Below are positions 25,577-34,513 of a stretch of 64,000 bases of DNA, in pieces. A program made the translations under genes and the position numbers. The notes beneath the pieces were generated by a model that worked only from the letters and a program-made list of their open reading frames with translations, searched no databases and had not been told where the DNA came from. The stretch comes from Methylomicrobium lacus_A (GTDB taxonomy: Bacteria; Pseudomonadota; Gammaproteobacteria; Methylococcales; Methylomonadaceae). The stretch lies in the NCBI RefSeq assembly GCF_041897535.1, contig NZ_CP169217.1, positions 3,534,001-3,598,000 of the forward strand, in the 5' to 3' direction. Position 1 is the stretch's first letter, and every line of letters starts with the position of its first letter.

Positions 25577-25616
25577 CCAGGGTTGCGTCGCCGAGTTGAC
25601 GGTGACGTGACCCTGG
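25577..25616. terminator. Long hairpin between convergent genes
   Basis: CCAGGGT (25577-25583) pairs with ACCCTGG (25610-25616). An inner stem CGTCGCCG/CGGTGACG with one G-T pair continues the helix, so the element forms about 15 bp in all. It sits between two convergent genes and probably ends both transcripts, though it has no T-tract. Confidence 0.55.
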
Positions 25617-25627
25617 TGGGGACGAAT

Positions 25628-26890
25628 TCAGCTTAGCGGTTCGGCTGCCTGCTCGCCAAATTCGGCGATTTGATCCAGGCGCGTCACGATTTCACTCGAA
25701 GACAATTCCAGCGCGGATTTATAGCTCGCGCAGGCCTTGTCTTTTTCGTTTTGTGCGAAATATAAATCGCCCAGCAGCTGATAGGCCTGTACGGTCGGAT
25801 CGCTGGCGAGGCTTTGGCTCAGGTAGACTTCGGCTTTTTCATGCTCGCCCTGTTGCAGGCTGAGCTTGCCGAGCAGCGACAGCAACACCGCGTTGTTCGG
25901 CCCCGCGACCAGCCATTGTTCGGCGTTCGCCAGTTGTTTCGCCGCATCGTGCGATTGCACGCTGCCGTATAAAACCAGCAGGGTATCGTCCAGGTTGACC
26001 GACAAGGTGTGCGCGAGTTCGGCTTCGATCGTGTTGCCGGCGCCGGCCTCGATCATCGCGGCAAAATAGATCGCCGCCATGCCGTGCATTTTTTTGATGT
26101 GGGTCGGGGTTTCTGACCAGAGCAGGGCGATCTGCTTCGCATCGCCCATCTCGGCCGCCTGTTTCAACAGGCGGCTGAAGGTTTCGGTTTCGAGCAGCTT
26201 GACTTCGGCTTCCATCAACACCTTGTTCTGGTTCAGCGACGGCAACAGCTTCCGGATCGCTTCCCAGTCGCCGATGCTCTGATAGGTCTGATGCAGCAAT
26301 TTCAATACGCTGGCGTGGGTCGGATTGATCGAGTGCAGCTTGGTCAGGGTTTCGAGCGCCTGGTCGAACTGATTACCGGACAGATGCAGTTCGGCCTGGG
26401 TCAGGCCGATCGCGATATTCGAACCGGGGGCCTGGTCGGCGGCTTTTTGCAGATATTCATCGCGCTTGTCGAAAGCGCCGCGCGACTGCGCCGCGCGCGC
26501 GGCGGTCAGATAATGGATCAACGGCGCGCCGCTGTGCGAGGCATGTTTGATCAGGATTTTTTCGGCCTGTTCCCAGTTGCCTTCGGCCGAATCGACAAGA
26601 CCTGCGATCAAGGCTTCCTGCGAGCGGTTGAATCTGATGTGGGTGCCGCGCTGTTTAAGTTGGCCCGGCAGCCGGACCAGCCAGCCGAGGAAACGGAAAA
26701 GCACATAAAACAGAAAAAAGCCGATCACCAGCGCGACCGCGAAAGCGGCGAGCGTCGTCTCGATCGACCAGTGGCCGATGCCGACCAGCACATAGCCGGG
26801 GGTTTCCAGGCTCTTGAAGCCATAATAAACCGCGAACGCGGCGGCAACCGTAATGAACAGCGGCCCTAGAAAATAAAGGATCTTTTTCAT
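25628..26890 (-). CDS. hemY: HemY, TPR-containing inner membrane protein
   Basis: The 420-residue protein has two N-terminal membrane helices (about residues 5-25 and 45-70), then the HemY_N signature RFNRSQEALIAGLVDSAEGNWEQAEKIL in parts, and a series of TPR-like helices to the end. In proteobacteria HemY is encoded next to hemCDX and affects late heme synthesis or its coordination; it is not the oxygen-dependent protoporphyrinogen oxidase of the same name in Bacillus. Its start overlaps the hemX stop by 4 bases, and it ends the hemC-hemD-hemX-hemY operon. Confidence 0.9.
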   Translation of the reverse strand: MKKILYFLGPLFITVAAAFAVYYGFKSLETPGYVLVGIGHWSIETTLAAFAVALVIGFFLFYVLFRFLGWLVRLPGQLKQRGTHIRFNRSQEALIAGLVDSAEGNWEQAEKILIKHASHSGAPLIHYLTAARAAQSRGAFDKRDEYLQKAADQAPGSNIAIGLTQAELHLSGNQFDQALETLTKLHSINPTHASVLKLLHQTYQSIGDWEAIRKLLPSLNQNKVLMEAEVKLLETETFSRLLKQAAEMGDAKQIALLWSETPTHIKKMHGMAAIYFAAMIEAGAGNTIEAELAHTLSVNLDDTLLVLYGSVQSHDAAKQLANAEQWLVAGPNNAVLLSLLGKLSLQQGEHEKAEVYLSQSLASDPTVQAYQLLGDLYFAQNEKDKACASYKSALELSSSEIVTRLDQIAEFGEQAAEPLS

Positions 26891-28116
26891 TTTTTAGTCG
26901 GTTCCGGTTGGGCGGGGGCGGCCGGCGCGGGCGGTGGTGTGGCCGCCGCCGGGGCTTCCGGAAGCGGTTTCGCTTCAGGCGCTTTCGGCTTTTCGGCCGG
27001 CGCCGCCAGCAGGGCTTTGTCGGTTTCGACCCGTAATTTGGTGATGTCTCTGAGCAGTTTCAGCGAGGTGCTGATGTCCGGGAAATGGCTGCGGATATTG
27101 ATCGCCAGGAAGCGGCCAAGCTCGCCGATGAATTTGCGCGTTTCCGGGTTCGGCGTGAAATTCAGCTCGGTCCATTTTTTCGCATCCTGCAGGCCGGCCC
27201 GATACAAGGCTTCGTTTTGCTGCACCAGCGCGATCTTGACCGTTTCGAGCTTCGCGCGCAATTGCTCGCGGATGAACTGCGCTTCTTCCGGCGTCAGCGT
27301 TTCCTTGATCGGCTGGTCGGTATGCCGGATCGTGACGATGCCGTGCAGGCTTTCGATCGCCGAATCGAGCAGTTCATGGGCAGGTTCCTTGCTGTCGGCG
27401 TGGCTGTGGATTTCGGTCGAAGGTGTCAGCGTTTTACCGGCATAGGGCAGCAGCAAGGTCAGTTTTTCGGACGTATCCTGCAGGCTTTGCAAGGCGGCGT
27501 ATAGGCCGACAATATCGGCCGCGGCCACGCTTTTGAGCGCGGCGATTTCTTTCGCGATTTCCTCGCGCACCTTGAAGACGGCCGCGTCGCCGCTTTCACG
27601 CAGGCGCTGATCGGCCGCTTCGAGCGCTTCGCGCGCGGTATTCACGTCGCCGACCAATTGCAGGCGCTCATTGGCCGCGCCAAGCAAATATTCGGCGTCC
27701 GCGATCAGCCAGTCGCCGCGGGTCTTGCCGAGTTGGCGCTGCAGGCGGGCGATTTCCTCGCTCAAATCCTTGCGCGTGCTGGCCAGTTTCTCGCTCTGTT
27801 GCTTCGAGATCTCGTCCAGTCTTGCGGTGAAATGATCGTCCTTATGAGCGATCGTCGATTCGAGCGTCGCTAAATGCTCCTGGATCGCGGTAAGCTGGGC
27901 TTGGTAGTCGGAGATTTTCTTCGCCATCTCGCCCTTGACTTCGCCGCCCAGGTTGGATTGGCGGTCTCTGAGCTGCATCAGAAAATAATAGCCGGCGCCG
28001 GCGACTGCGAAGATGATCAGGATGATAATCACGCCAAACCATAATCCGCTCCGGGATCTCCGCGCTTTTTTCGAATTTTCCGCATTCCCTTCTATTTGTT
28101 CATTCAGTTCGGCCAC
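26887..28116 (-). CDS. hemX: HemX, membrane-anchored protein of the hem operon
   Basis: The product of about 409 residues has a basic cytoplasmic N-terminus, one membrane helix (about residues 24-45), a long coiled coil (about 50-130) and a C-terminal HemX domain with GDWLIADAEYLLGAANERL in parts. A Pro/Ala-rich tail closes it. HemX is often labelled uroporphyrin-III C-methyltransferase, but this type has no methyltransferase motif, and its real role is unclear. The start is probably the GTG at 28116, which has AGGTG 6 bases upstream; a GTG at 28125 also exists. Either start overlaps the hemD end. Confidence 0.85.
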   Translation of the reverse strand: MAELNEQIEGNAENSKKARRSRSGLWFGVIIILIIFAVAGAGYYFLMQLRDRQSNLGGEVKGEMAKKISDYQAQLTAIQEHLATLESTIAHKDDHFTARLDEISKQQSEKLASTRKDLSEEIARLQRQLGKTRGDWLIADAEYLLGAANERLQLVGDVNTAREALEAADQRLRESGDAAVFKVREEIAKEIAALKSVAAADIVGLYAALQSLQDTSEKLTLLLPYAGKTLTPSTEIHSHADSKEPAHELLDSAIESLHGIVTIRHTDQPIKETLTPEEAQFIREQLRAKLETVKIALVQQNEALYRAGLQDAKKWTELNFTPNPETRKFIGELGRFLAINIRSHFPDISTSLKLLRDITKLRVETDKALLAAPAEKPKAPEAKPLPEAPAAATPPPAPAAPAQPEPTKK

Positions 28117-28888
28117 TTTTCTCACCTGTTGCCCAAGTTATTATTTTTTCAAGAATTGCTGTATCCGAAGGGCTATCCGTTACATAAATTCGTCCAAATC
28201 CACTGTTTTTCGCGATCTGCCGGATGCGCTCGCTGACGACTACCAGCGGGATCGCCAATGCCTGGCTCCGGTCTTTTTCACCGAGCATGATCAATAAGTT
28301 ACGCAACGCTTCGCCGCTGGTCGCGGTGATCAGGTCGAGCCGGTTTTGTCTGAGTAAATCGATCACCGGCGCGGGATCGGCAGACGGAACCCTTCTTTGA
28401 TAAACATCCAGCGTGTCGACCTCCGCGCCGCGCTGCTTGAGTTCCTGTCCGAGCGTTTCGAGGCCGCCGGCGCCGCGCACGATCAGGAGGCGCTGTCCCG
28501 CAACGCACTGCATCGGCGGCATCGCCAGCAAGGCCTCGCTATCCGAGCCGTGTTCGGGCAAGAGATCGGCCTTCAAGCCGGCGGCGGCGAGCGCTCTTGC
28601 GGTCGCCTGGCCGATCGCGGCAATCCGCACGCCGCGAAATTGGTCTATTTTGCCATCATTCGCGAGCAGTGCAAAATTTACTGCATTTGCGCTAATAAAA
28701 ACAAGCCATTGGAATCGATGCAGGTTTGCCAGCGTCGCGGTTATCCGGTCGCGGTCGTTCGCGGCAACGATTTCGAGGGTCGGAAACGCGACCGCGACGC
28801 CGTGCTGCCGTTCGATCAGGCTGCAAAGATTGCCCGCCTGGTGCCCTGGGCGGGTCACCAGAATGTGCGCGCCGTTCAGCGATTTCAT
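28100..28888 (-). CDS. hemD: Uroporphyrinogen-III synthase
   Basis: HemD cyclises hydroxymethylbilane with inversion of ring D to give uroporphyrinogen III. The 262-residue protein shows a weakly conserved family pattern: HILVTRPGHQAGNL at the start, LVFISANAVNF, IAAIGQATARAL, LLIVRGAGG and LITATSGEALRNL. Position between hemC and hemX makes the call firm. The start codon overlaps the hemC stop (ATGA), and the end overlaps the hemX start. Confidence 0.93.
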   Translation of the reverse strand: MKSLNGAHILVTRPGHQAGNLCSLIERQHGVAVAFPTLEIVAANDRDRITATLANLHRFQWLVFISANAVNFALLANDGKIDQFRGVRIAAIGQATARALAAAGLKADLLPEHGSDSEALLAMPPMQCVAGQRLLIVRGAGGLETLGQELKQRGAEVDTLDVYQRRVPSADPAPVIDLLRQNRLDLITATSGEALRNLLIMLGEKDRSQALAIPLVVVSERIRQIAKNSGFGRIYVTDSPSDTAILEKIITWATGEKSGRTE

Positions 28889-29808
28889 TCCTGGTATAGC
28901 GCCGCGAGAATTCGATCCGCGCCTTGCGCGAGCAGGTCTTCGGCGATTTTTCTGCCCAAGGCTTCGGCCTGATCCAAATCATCCCAGCCTTCGCTGCGGT
29001 AAATCACCGAACCGTCCGGCGCACCGACCAGACCGCGCATGAACAGGCGTTCGCCGTGTTTTTCGGCGAATCCTGCGATCGGCACCTGGCAGCCGCCTTG
29101 CAGGCGGGCGTTCATCGCGCGTTCGGCCTTCACGCAGAGCGCGGTGTCGGCATCGTGCAGGGCGCCGAGCAGGGCGTTGATTTGCTCGTCGTTACTGCGG
29201 CATTCGATGCCGATCGCGCCCTGGCCTATCGCCGGCAGGCTGATCGCCGGATCGAGGCGCTCCTTGATCCTGGCCTTCATACCCAAGCGAATCAGGCCGG
29301 CCGAGGCCAGGATGATCGCGTCGAAATCGCCGGCGTCGAGCTTGGCGAGCCGGGTGTTCACGTTGCCCCGGAGTTGCAGGATTTCGGCATCGGGAAAACG
29401 CTGCTTGATCTGGCATTGCCGGCGCAGGCTCGAGGTGCCGATCCGGGCGTTGGCCGGCAAGTCGTTCAGACGGTCGAAACGGTTCGATACGAAGGCGTCG
29501 GTCGGGTCTTCGCGCTGCAGAATGGCCGCCAGATGCAGGCCTTCCGGAAATTCGACCGGCACATCCTTCATCGAATGCACCGCGATGTCGGCCTCGCCTT
29601 CGAGCATGCCTTGTTCGAGTTCCTTCACGAACAGGCCCTTGCCGCCGACCTTCGCGAGCGGCGCGTCCAGAATCCTGTCGCCCTTGGTGGTCATTTGCAC
29701 CAGTTCGGTTTTGATGTCCGGAAAGTGTTGCTCCAGAAGTGCGGCGACATGATTGGCCTGCCATAGTGCGAGCGGGCTTTTGCGCGTTGCGATTCGGATC
29801 AGTTTCAT
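28885..29808 (-). CDS. hemC: Porphobilinogen deaminase (hydroxymethylbilane synthase)
   Basis: HemC joins four porphobilinogens into hydroxymethylbilane. The 307-residue protein has the N-terminal IATRKSPLALWQA, the KDVPVEFPEGL loop, GTSSLRRQCQI, RGNVNTRLAKLD and the Cys in LQGGCQVPIA that binds the dipyrromethane cofactor. It is the first gene of hemC-hemD-hemX-hemY, all overlapping or nearly so, and about 40 bases downstream of mpl, which runs in the same direction. Confidence 0.97.
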   Translation of the reverse strand: MKLIRIATRKSPLALWQANHVAALLEQHFPDIKTELVQMTTKGDRILDAPLAKVGGKGLFVKELEQGMLEGEADIAVHSMKDVPVEFPEGLHLAAILQREDPTDAFVSNRFDRLNDLPANARIGTSSLRRQCQIKQRFPDAEILQLRGNVNTRLAKLDAGDFDAIILASAGLIRLGMKARIKERLDPAISLPAIGQGAIGIECRSNDEQINALLGALHDADTALCVKAERAMNARLQGGCQVPIAGFAEKHGERLFMRGLVGAPDGSVIYRSEGWDDLDQAEALGRKIAEDLLAQGADRILAALYQE

Positions 29809-29849
29809 GGTTCGGGAAAAATTCTGTTGAGTGTAAAAGCGTTGAAAAG

Positions 29850-31205
29850 CTACCGGCTCAGTTCCGCCAGCAGCTTCGCGTAAATGCCGCCGAAACTACC
29901 GTTGCTCATCAACACGAAATGGCCGCCTTGGCGCGCTTCGCGCTTCAGTTTGTCGATGATTTGCTCGAGGCTTTCGCAGATCTCGATATTCGCCGCGTAC
30001 CGTTTCAGTTGGCTCAAGTCCCAGCTCAGTTCTTTCGGCTGATAGATCAGCGCCTGATCGGCCTGGTTCAATGATTTGGCCAGGGTTTCGGTGTGTATGC
30101 CGAGCCGCATCGTATTCGAGCGCGGTTCGACGATCGCGATGATGCGCTCCTGGCCGACCTGTTTCCTGAGGCCGTCCAGCGTCGTCGCGATCGCGGTCGG
30201 ATGGTGCGCGAAATCGTCGTAAATCGTCACGCCGTGCAGTTTGGCGATCACTTCCATGCGCCGTTTGACATTTTGGAACTGGGCCAGCGCATTGATCGCA
30301 TCCTTGGGCAGAATGCCGACGTGGTGCGCGGCGGCGATTGCGGCCAGCGCGTTCGAGACATTGTGTTCGCCGGTCAGCGTCCAATCGACTTCGCCTTGTT
30401 TATCGCCATTGTGGAGCACCGAGAAGCGGCTGCCGTCGGCCTTGATCAGCGCCGCATTCCATGCCGATTGGCCGTTGATCGAAGTCTCTGTGACCGGCGT
30501 CCAGCAGCCCATAGCCAGCACGTCGCGAATATTGTGTTCGTTTTCGGGCGCGATGATCAGACCCTGGCCCGGAATCGTCCTGACCAGATGATGAAACTGT
30601 TTTTTGATCGCGTCGAGGTCCGGGAAAATGTCCGCGTGATCGTATTCGAGATTGTTCAGGATCGCGGTGCGCGGCCGGTAATGCACGAATTTCGAGCGCT
30701 TGTCGAAAAACGCCGAATCGTATTCGTCGGCTTCGACCACAAAAAAAGAAGACTCGCCAAGCCTTGCCGACACGCCGAAATTGAGCGGAATGCCGCCGAT
30801 CAGGAAGCCGGGCTTGAAACCCTGATGTTCGAGTATCCAGCTCAGCATGCTGCTCGTGGTGGTCTTGCCGTGCGTGCCGGCGACGCCGAGCACCCAGCGG
30901 TCCTGCAAGACATGTTTGGCGAGCCATTCGGGGCCGGAGACATAGTTCAGGCCCAGGTTCAACACCGCCTCGACTTCCGGGTTGCCGCGCGAGAGCGCAT
31001 TTCCGATGACCACCAGATCCGGTTTCGGATCGAGATTTTCGGCCCGGTAGCCTTCCATCAGCACGATGCCCTGGGATTCCAGCTGCGTGCTCATCGGCGG
31101 ATACACGTTGTGGTCGGAGCCGGTGACCCGATGGCCCATTTGCCGGGCGATTACCGCCAAGCCACCCATGAAAGTGCCGCAAATGCCGAGTATGTGAATG
31201 TGCAA
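29850..31205 (-). CDS. mpl: UDP-MurNAc:L-Ala-gamma-D-Glu-meso-Dap ligase (murein peptide ligase)
   Basis: Mpl reattaches recycled murein tripeptide to UDP-MurNAc in cell-wall recycling. The 451-residue protein begins HIHILGICGTFMGGLAVIA, has the ATP loop GTHGKTTTSS, then EADEYDSAFFDKRSKF (in part), NLEYDHADIF and DDFAHHPTAI. These features match Mpl rather than MurC. It lies upstream of hemC on the same strand; the 190 bases on its other side are shared with the divergent apaG. Confidence 0.95.
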   Translation of the reverse strand: MHIHILGICGTFMGGLAVIARQMGHRVTGSDHNVYPPMSTQLESQGIVLMEGYRAENLDPKPDLVVIGNALSRGNPEVEAVLNLGLNYVSGPEWLAKHVLQDRWVLGVAGTHGKTTTSSMLSWILEHQGFKPGFLIGGIPLNFGVSARLGESSFFVVEADEYDSAFFDKRSKFVHYRPRTAILNNLEYDHADIFPDLDAIKKQFHHLVRTIPGQGLIIAPENEHNIRDVLAMGCWTPVTETSINGQSAWNAALIKADGSRFSVLHNGDKQGEVDWTLTGEHNVSNALAAIAAAHHVGILPKDAINALAQFQNVKRRMEVIAKLHGVTIYDDFAHHPTAIATTLDGLRKQVGQERIIAIVEPRSNTMRLGIHTETLAKSLNQADQALIYQPKELSWDLSQLKRYAANIEICESLEQIIDKLKREARQGGHFVLMSNGSFGGIYAKLLAELSR

Positions 31206-31395
31206 GGTTTTGTCCTGATCGCTGTTTTGCCGAGGGTTAAGACTGCTTATGATACTGTAGTGAGGGCGGATTGGTAAAACCGCGCTGACTTCTTTGTCGT
31301 CTCAAGGCTTGCGTTAGCGGCCAAGTTGAGATCAAATAACGCCAATTCCCGAGCGAAACCGGCTTGCCGGTCATGATGTCAATGATGATCCGAAC

Positions 31396-31773
31396 ATGAG
31401 CGAAAAAAATAAAATTCTTGTTGAAGCCACTCCGCATTACATCGAAGCGCAGTCCGCGCCGGCGGAAAGCCGCTATGTGTTTGCCTACACGATCACGATC
31501 ACGAATGCAGGAGCGGCGCCTGCGAAGTTGTTGACCCGACATTGGCTGATTACCGATGCGAACGGCAAAATTCAGGAAGTCCGCGGCGACGGCGTGATCG
31601 GCGAGCAGCCGTATCTGAAACCGGGCGAGTCGTTCCGTTATACCAGCGGCGCGATGATCGAAACGCCGGTCGGCACGATGCAGGGCGAATACACGATGCG
31701 TACGGACGACGGCGATCATTTCAATGCGCCGATTCCGCGTTTTACCTTGTCGATTCCACGGACGCTGCATTAA
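31396..31773 (+). CDS. apaG: Co2+/Mg2+ efflux protein ApaG
   Basis: The 125-residue protein is a fibronectin-III-like ApaG domain: YTITITNAG, LLTRHWLITDANG, GVIGEQPYLKPGESFRYTSG (in part) and GTMQGEY are the family signatures. The molecular role of ApaG is not well defined. It is followed after 4 bases by apaH, the conserved partner in gammaproteobacteria. In E. coli the same genes sit behind rsmA, whereas here rsmA is 20 kb away. Confidence 0.95.
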   Translation: MSEKNKILVEATPHYIEAQSAPAESRYVFAYTITITNAGAAPAKLLTRHWLITDANGKIQEVRGDGVIGEQPYLKPGESFRYTSGAMIETPVGTMQGEYTMRTDDGDHFNAPIPRFTLSIPRTLH

Positions 31774-31777
31774 GCCG

Positions 31778-32626
31778 ATGGCGATATACGCAATCGGCGA
31801 TGTGCAGGGCTGCTATGACGACCTGTTAAGACTGCTCGACACCATCCAGTTCGATCCGGCAACCGACACGCTCTGGATGGCGGGCGATCTGGTCAACCGC
31901 GGGCCCAAATCGCTGGAGGTCTTGCGCTTCGTGAAGTCGCTCGGGGAGCAGGCGGTGACCGTGCTCGGCAACCATGATCTGCACCTGGTGGCCGCGCATG
32001 CCTCCGGCATCGTGCACAAAAAAGACACGTTTCGGCCGGTTTTGGAAGCCCCCGATGCGGATGAATTGATCGACTGGCTCAGGCGTCAGCCGTTGTTCCA
32101 TACGAACGGCGAATTCTGCCTGCTGCATGCGGGTCTGCCGCCGCAATGGGATTTGGAAAAGGCGCAAGCGATGGCCGCGCTGGCCGAACAGGCCCTGAGG
32201 AGCGACGATTACCGGCTTTTTTTGCAGGAAATGTACGGCAATCAGCCGGATCTTTGGTCGGACGATCTGGAAGGCGTGCCGCGGCTTCGCTTCATCGTCA
32301 ATTGCTTCACTCGGATGCGCTTTCTGGATGCGGACGGACGTCTCGATTTTACCCATGACGGCCGGCCCGGCTCGCAGCCTTCGCACCTGATGCCGTGGTT
32401 TACCGCGCCAAACCGCAAGAATGCCGATTTGCGGATCGTCTTCGGACATTGGTCGCAAGTCGGTTATTACGAAGGCCACAATTGTTACGGGATCGATACC
32501 GGATGTCTGTGGGGAGGGCAATTGACCGCGCTGCGCCTCGGCGATCCTGTCGAAAGCATCGGCATCGCCTGTCCCGGCTACCGACGGCCCGGCAAGGCCT
32601 ATTCGGATGCGGCCGGCATTATTTAA
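31778..32626 (+). CDS. apaH: Symmetrical bis(5'-nucleosyl)-tetraphosphatase
   Basis: ApaH hydrolyses Ap4A to two ADP and also removes Np4 caps from RNA. The 282-residue protein has the metallophosphatase signatures GDVQGCYD, GDLVNRGPKS and GNHDLHL, later LLHAGLPPQW and VFGHWSQVG. The start at 31778 (MAIYAIGDVQG) is 4 bases after the apaG stop; the open frame extends upstream inside apaG without similarity. Confidence 0.96.
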   Translation: MAIYAIGDVQGCYDDLLRLLDTIQFDPATDTLWMAGDLVNRGPKSLEVLRFVKSLGEQAVTVLGNHDLHLVAAHASGIVHKKDTFRPVLEAPDADELIDWLRRQPLFHTNGEFCLLHAGLPPQWDLEKAQAMAALAEQALRSDDYRLFLQEMYGNQPDLWSDDLEGVPRLRFIVNCFTRMRFLDADGRLDFTHDGRPGSQPSHLMPWFTAPNRKNADLRIVFGHWSQVGYYEGHNCYGIDTGCLWGGQLTALRLGDPVESIGIACPGYRRPGKAYSDAAGII

Positions 32627-32676
32627 GACGTGAAAACATAAAAGGTTGAACGCATTTACTCGCTTTTGCGGAGTGT

Positions 32677-33120
32677 TTACTCGCAGCTTATATTCAGGAA
32701 ATTTATCAGTGTGTCGGCTTCCGGCGCATTGTTCGTATGCATGACAGAACCTGTTTGTTTAAGAAGCGTAGCTTCTCCCTTTTTATTATAGGCAATATCA
32801 TTTTCGGTCGGACCATCAGTAGGGCCGGGTTCTTGAGTAATTTCTCCGGCACTTGCCGCGGTAATTAACTCACGAATATTGCCCTTTAATGCATGTTTGA
32901 TTGTCGATAGGCTGGTAATGCCGCCAGTGCTTTTCTGTAAAACAATCTTGTTGGGATAAATCGTGCATTCAGTGCTGTATTGATAGAGAGGAGAAACGTT
33001 TCCTGAGGCTTTGATTTGTTTGAGGAGCGGTTTTTTTGCATTGCTGTATGCAGAAGTCGGGCCGATAAACGCTATGCCGATAACGGTCGAGGCCAATAAG
33101 AAAAATAATCTATTTTTCAT
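32677..33120 (-). CDS. Secreted protein of unknown function (AT-rich)
   Basis: The 147-residue precursor has a signal peptide (about residues 1-24, ending TSAYSNA). The mature part is small, polar and contains two Cys (TECTIYP and the penultimate residue), which may pair. I recognise no family. The gene is noticeably more AT-rich than its neighbours, which may reflect later acquisition. GAGGAAA precedes the start. It lies between the convergent apaH and the co-directional tsaD. Confidence 0.65.
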   Translation of the reverse strand: MKNRLFFLLASTVIGIAFIGPTSAYSNAKKPLLKQIKASGNVSPLYQYSTECTIYPNKIVLQKSTGGITSLSTIKHALKGNIRELITAASAGEITQEPGPTDGPTENDIAYNKKGEATLLKQTGSVMHTNNAPEADTLINFLNISCE

Positions 33121-33144
33121 TTCATGATTTCCTCAGGTGAAATA

Positions 33145-34155
33145 TCAAATACTCGATAAGTCACTGATCGGCCAGCGTGGTTTGGCCTTGATCGCGAGCG
33201 CTTCGCGTTGCCCGGCCAATAAGCGCTGGCAACCCGCATAGGCGATCATCGCACCGTTGTCGGTGCAGAATGCGGGTCTTGGGAAATGGATCGCGGCCTT
33301 CTCGCGCGCGGCCATCGCGCTCAGCGAGGCGCGGATTTGAGTGTTCGCGCTGACGCCGCCGGCGACCACCAGCGTCTTGAGTCCGGTTTGCTGCAAGGCG
33401 CGCCGGCATTTGATCGTCAGCGTGTCGGCCACCGCTTCCTGAAAGGCGAGGGCGATGTCGGCCTTGTCCTGTGCGCTGCGTTCGCTGGCTTGCAGCGTGT
33501 TCAAGGCGAAGGTTTTAAGGCCGCTAAAGCTGAAATCCAGGCCCGGACGGTCGGTCATCGGGCGCGGAAAGTGAAGGCGTGTGTGGCCGCGGGTGGCCAG
33601 GGCGGACAGCTTGGGGCCGCCGGGATAGCTGAGTCCCAGCATCTTGGCGGTCTTGTCGAAGGCTTCGCCGGCGGCGTCGTCGAGTGATTCGCCGAGAATT
33701 TCGTAGCGGCCGATGCCTTCGACTTTCACTAGCTGCGTATGGCCGCCGGAAATCAGCAGCGCGACGAAAGGGAACTCGGGCGGTTTCGGTTCCAGCATCG
33801 GCGCGAGCAAATGGCCTTCCATGTGGTGCACCGCGACCGCCGGCACCTGCCAGGCCCAGGCAAGTCCGCGCGCGGTCGCCGCGCCGACCAGCAGGGCGCC
33901 GATCAGGCCGGGGCCTGCGGTATAGGCGATGCCGTCGATGTCGTTTCGGGTCAGGCCGCTGTCTTGCAGCGCCTGCCGGACCATCGGCGCCAGTTTTCGG
34001 ATATGATCGCGCGAGGCCAGTTCCGGCACCACGCCGCCATACTCCTTGTGCAGATCGATCTGGCTGTACAACAGGTCGGCCAGCAGGCCGCGTTCGGAGT
34101 GATAAAGCGCAACGCCGGTCTCGTCGCAGGAGGTTTCTATGCCTAAAACGATCAT
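33145..34155 (-). CDS. tsaD: tRNA N6-adenosine threonylcarbamoyltransferase TsaD
   Basis: TsaD transfers the threonylcarbamoyl group to A37 of ANN-decoding tRNAs, working with TsaB, TsaE and TsaC. The 336-residue protein starts MIVLGIETSCDETGVAL, has the metal-binding HHMEGHLLAP (His111, His115), ISGGHTQLV, DDAAGEAFDKTAKMLGL (in part) and GGVSANTQIR. The ATG at 34155 was chosen; a TTG at 34176 is 7 codons upstream. It diverges from rpsU, the same arrangement as in E. coli. Confidence 0.97.
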   Translation of the reverse strand: MIVLGIETSCDETGVALYHSERGLLADLLYSQIDLHKEYGGVVPELASRDHIRKLAPMVRQALQDSGLTRNDIDGIAYTAGPGLIGALLVGAATARGLAWAWQVPAVAVHHMEGHLLAPMLEPKPPEFPFVALLISGGHTQLVKVEGIGRYEILGESLDDAAGEAFDKTAKMLGLSYPGGPKLSALATRGHTRLHFPRPMTDRPGLDFSFSGLKTFALNTLQASERSAQDKADIALAFQEAVADTLTIKCRRALQQTGLKTLVVAGGVSANTQIRASLSAMAAREKAAIHFPRPAFCTDNGAMIAYAGCQRLLAGQREALAIKAKPRWPISDLSSI

Positions 34156-34161
34156 CGAATT

Positions 34162-34190
34162 TTGAAAAGTGGTCAAAAGAAAGGTATAAT
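34162..34190 (+). promoter_or_regulatory. Sigma-70 promoter of rpsU-yqeY-dnaG-rpoD
   Basis: TTGAAA (34162-34167) and a perfect TATAAT (34185-34190) are separated by exactly 17 bases. The site lies 77 bases before the rpsU ATG, right after the divergent tsaD start, and is the best promoter match in the window. Confidence 0.85.
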
Positions 34191-34267
34191 TAGGAGTTTA
34201 CTAGAGCGGGTGTGCTAACGCCCTTGTTTTATTCATATTAACACAACTGGAAATCTGGAAACGTATA

Positions 34268-34501
34268 ATGCCGTCAGTCAAAATTAAAGAAAACGAACCT
34301 TTCGATATCGCCATTCGCCGTTTTAAACGCGCTTGCGAAAAAGCCGGTGTCTTGGCCGAAGTCCGTCGCCGCGAGTTTTATGAAAAGCCGACCACGGAAC
34401 GTAAACGTAAAGGGGCGGCGGCAGTCAAACGTCACCTGAAAAAGCTGGCGCGCGAGCGTTATGCGTTGAAAAATCTGCGTCGCGGCCGTCCTGCTGTTTA
34501 A
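34268..34501 (+). CDS. rpsU: 30S ribosomal protein S21
   Basis: The 77-residue basic protein begins MPSVKIKENEPFDIAIRRFKR (in part) and contains the S21 pattern CEKAGVLAEVRRREFYEKPT with many Lys and Arg. It is the first gene of the macromolecular synthesis operon, where S21 links ribosome production with replication initiation (dnaG) and transcription (rpoD). A strong promoter is present upstream. Confidence 0.97.
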   Translation: MPSVKIKENEPFDIAIRRFKRACEKAGVLAEVRRREFYEKPTTERKRKGAAAVKRHLKKLARERYALKNLRRGRPAV

Positions 34502-34513
34502 TTGCAGGTTCGG

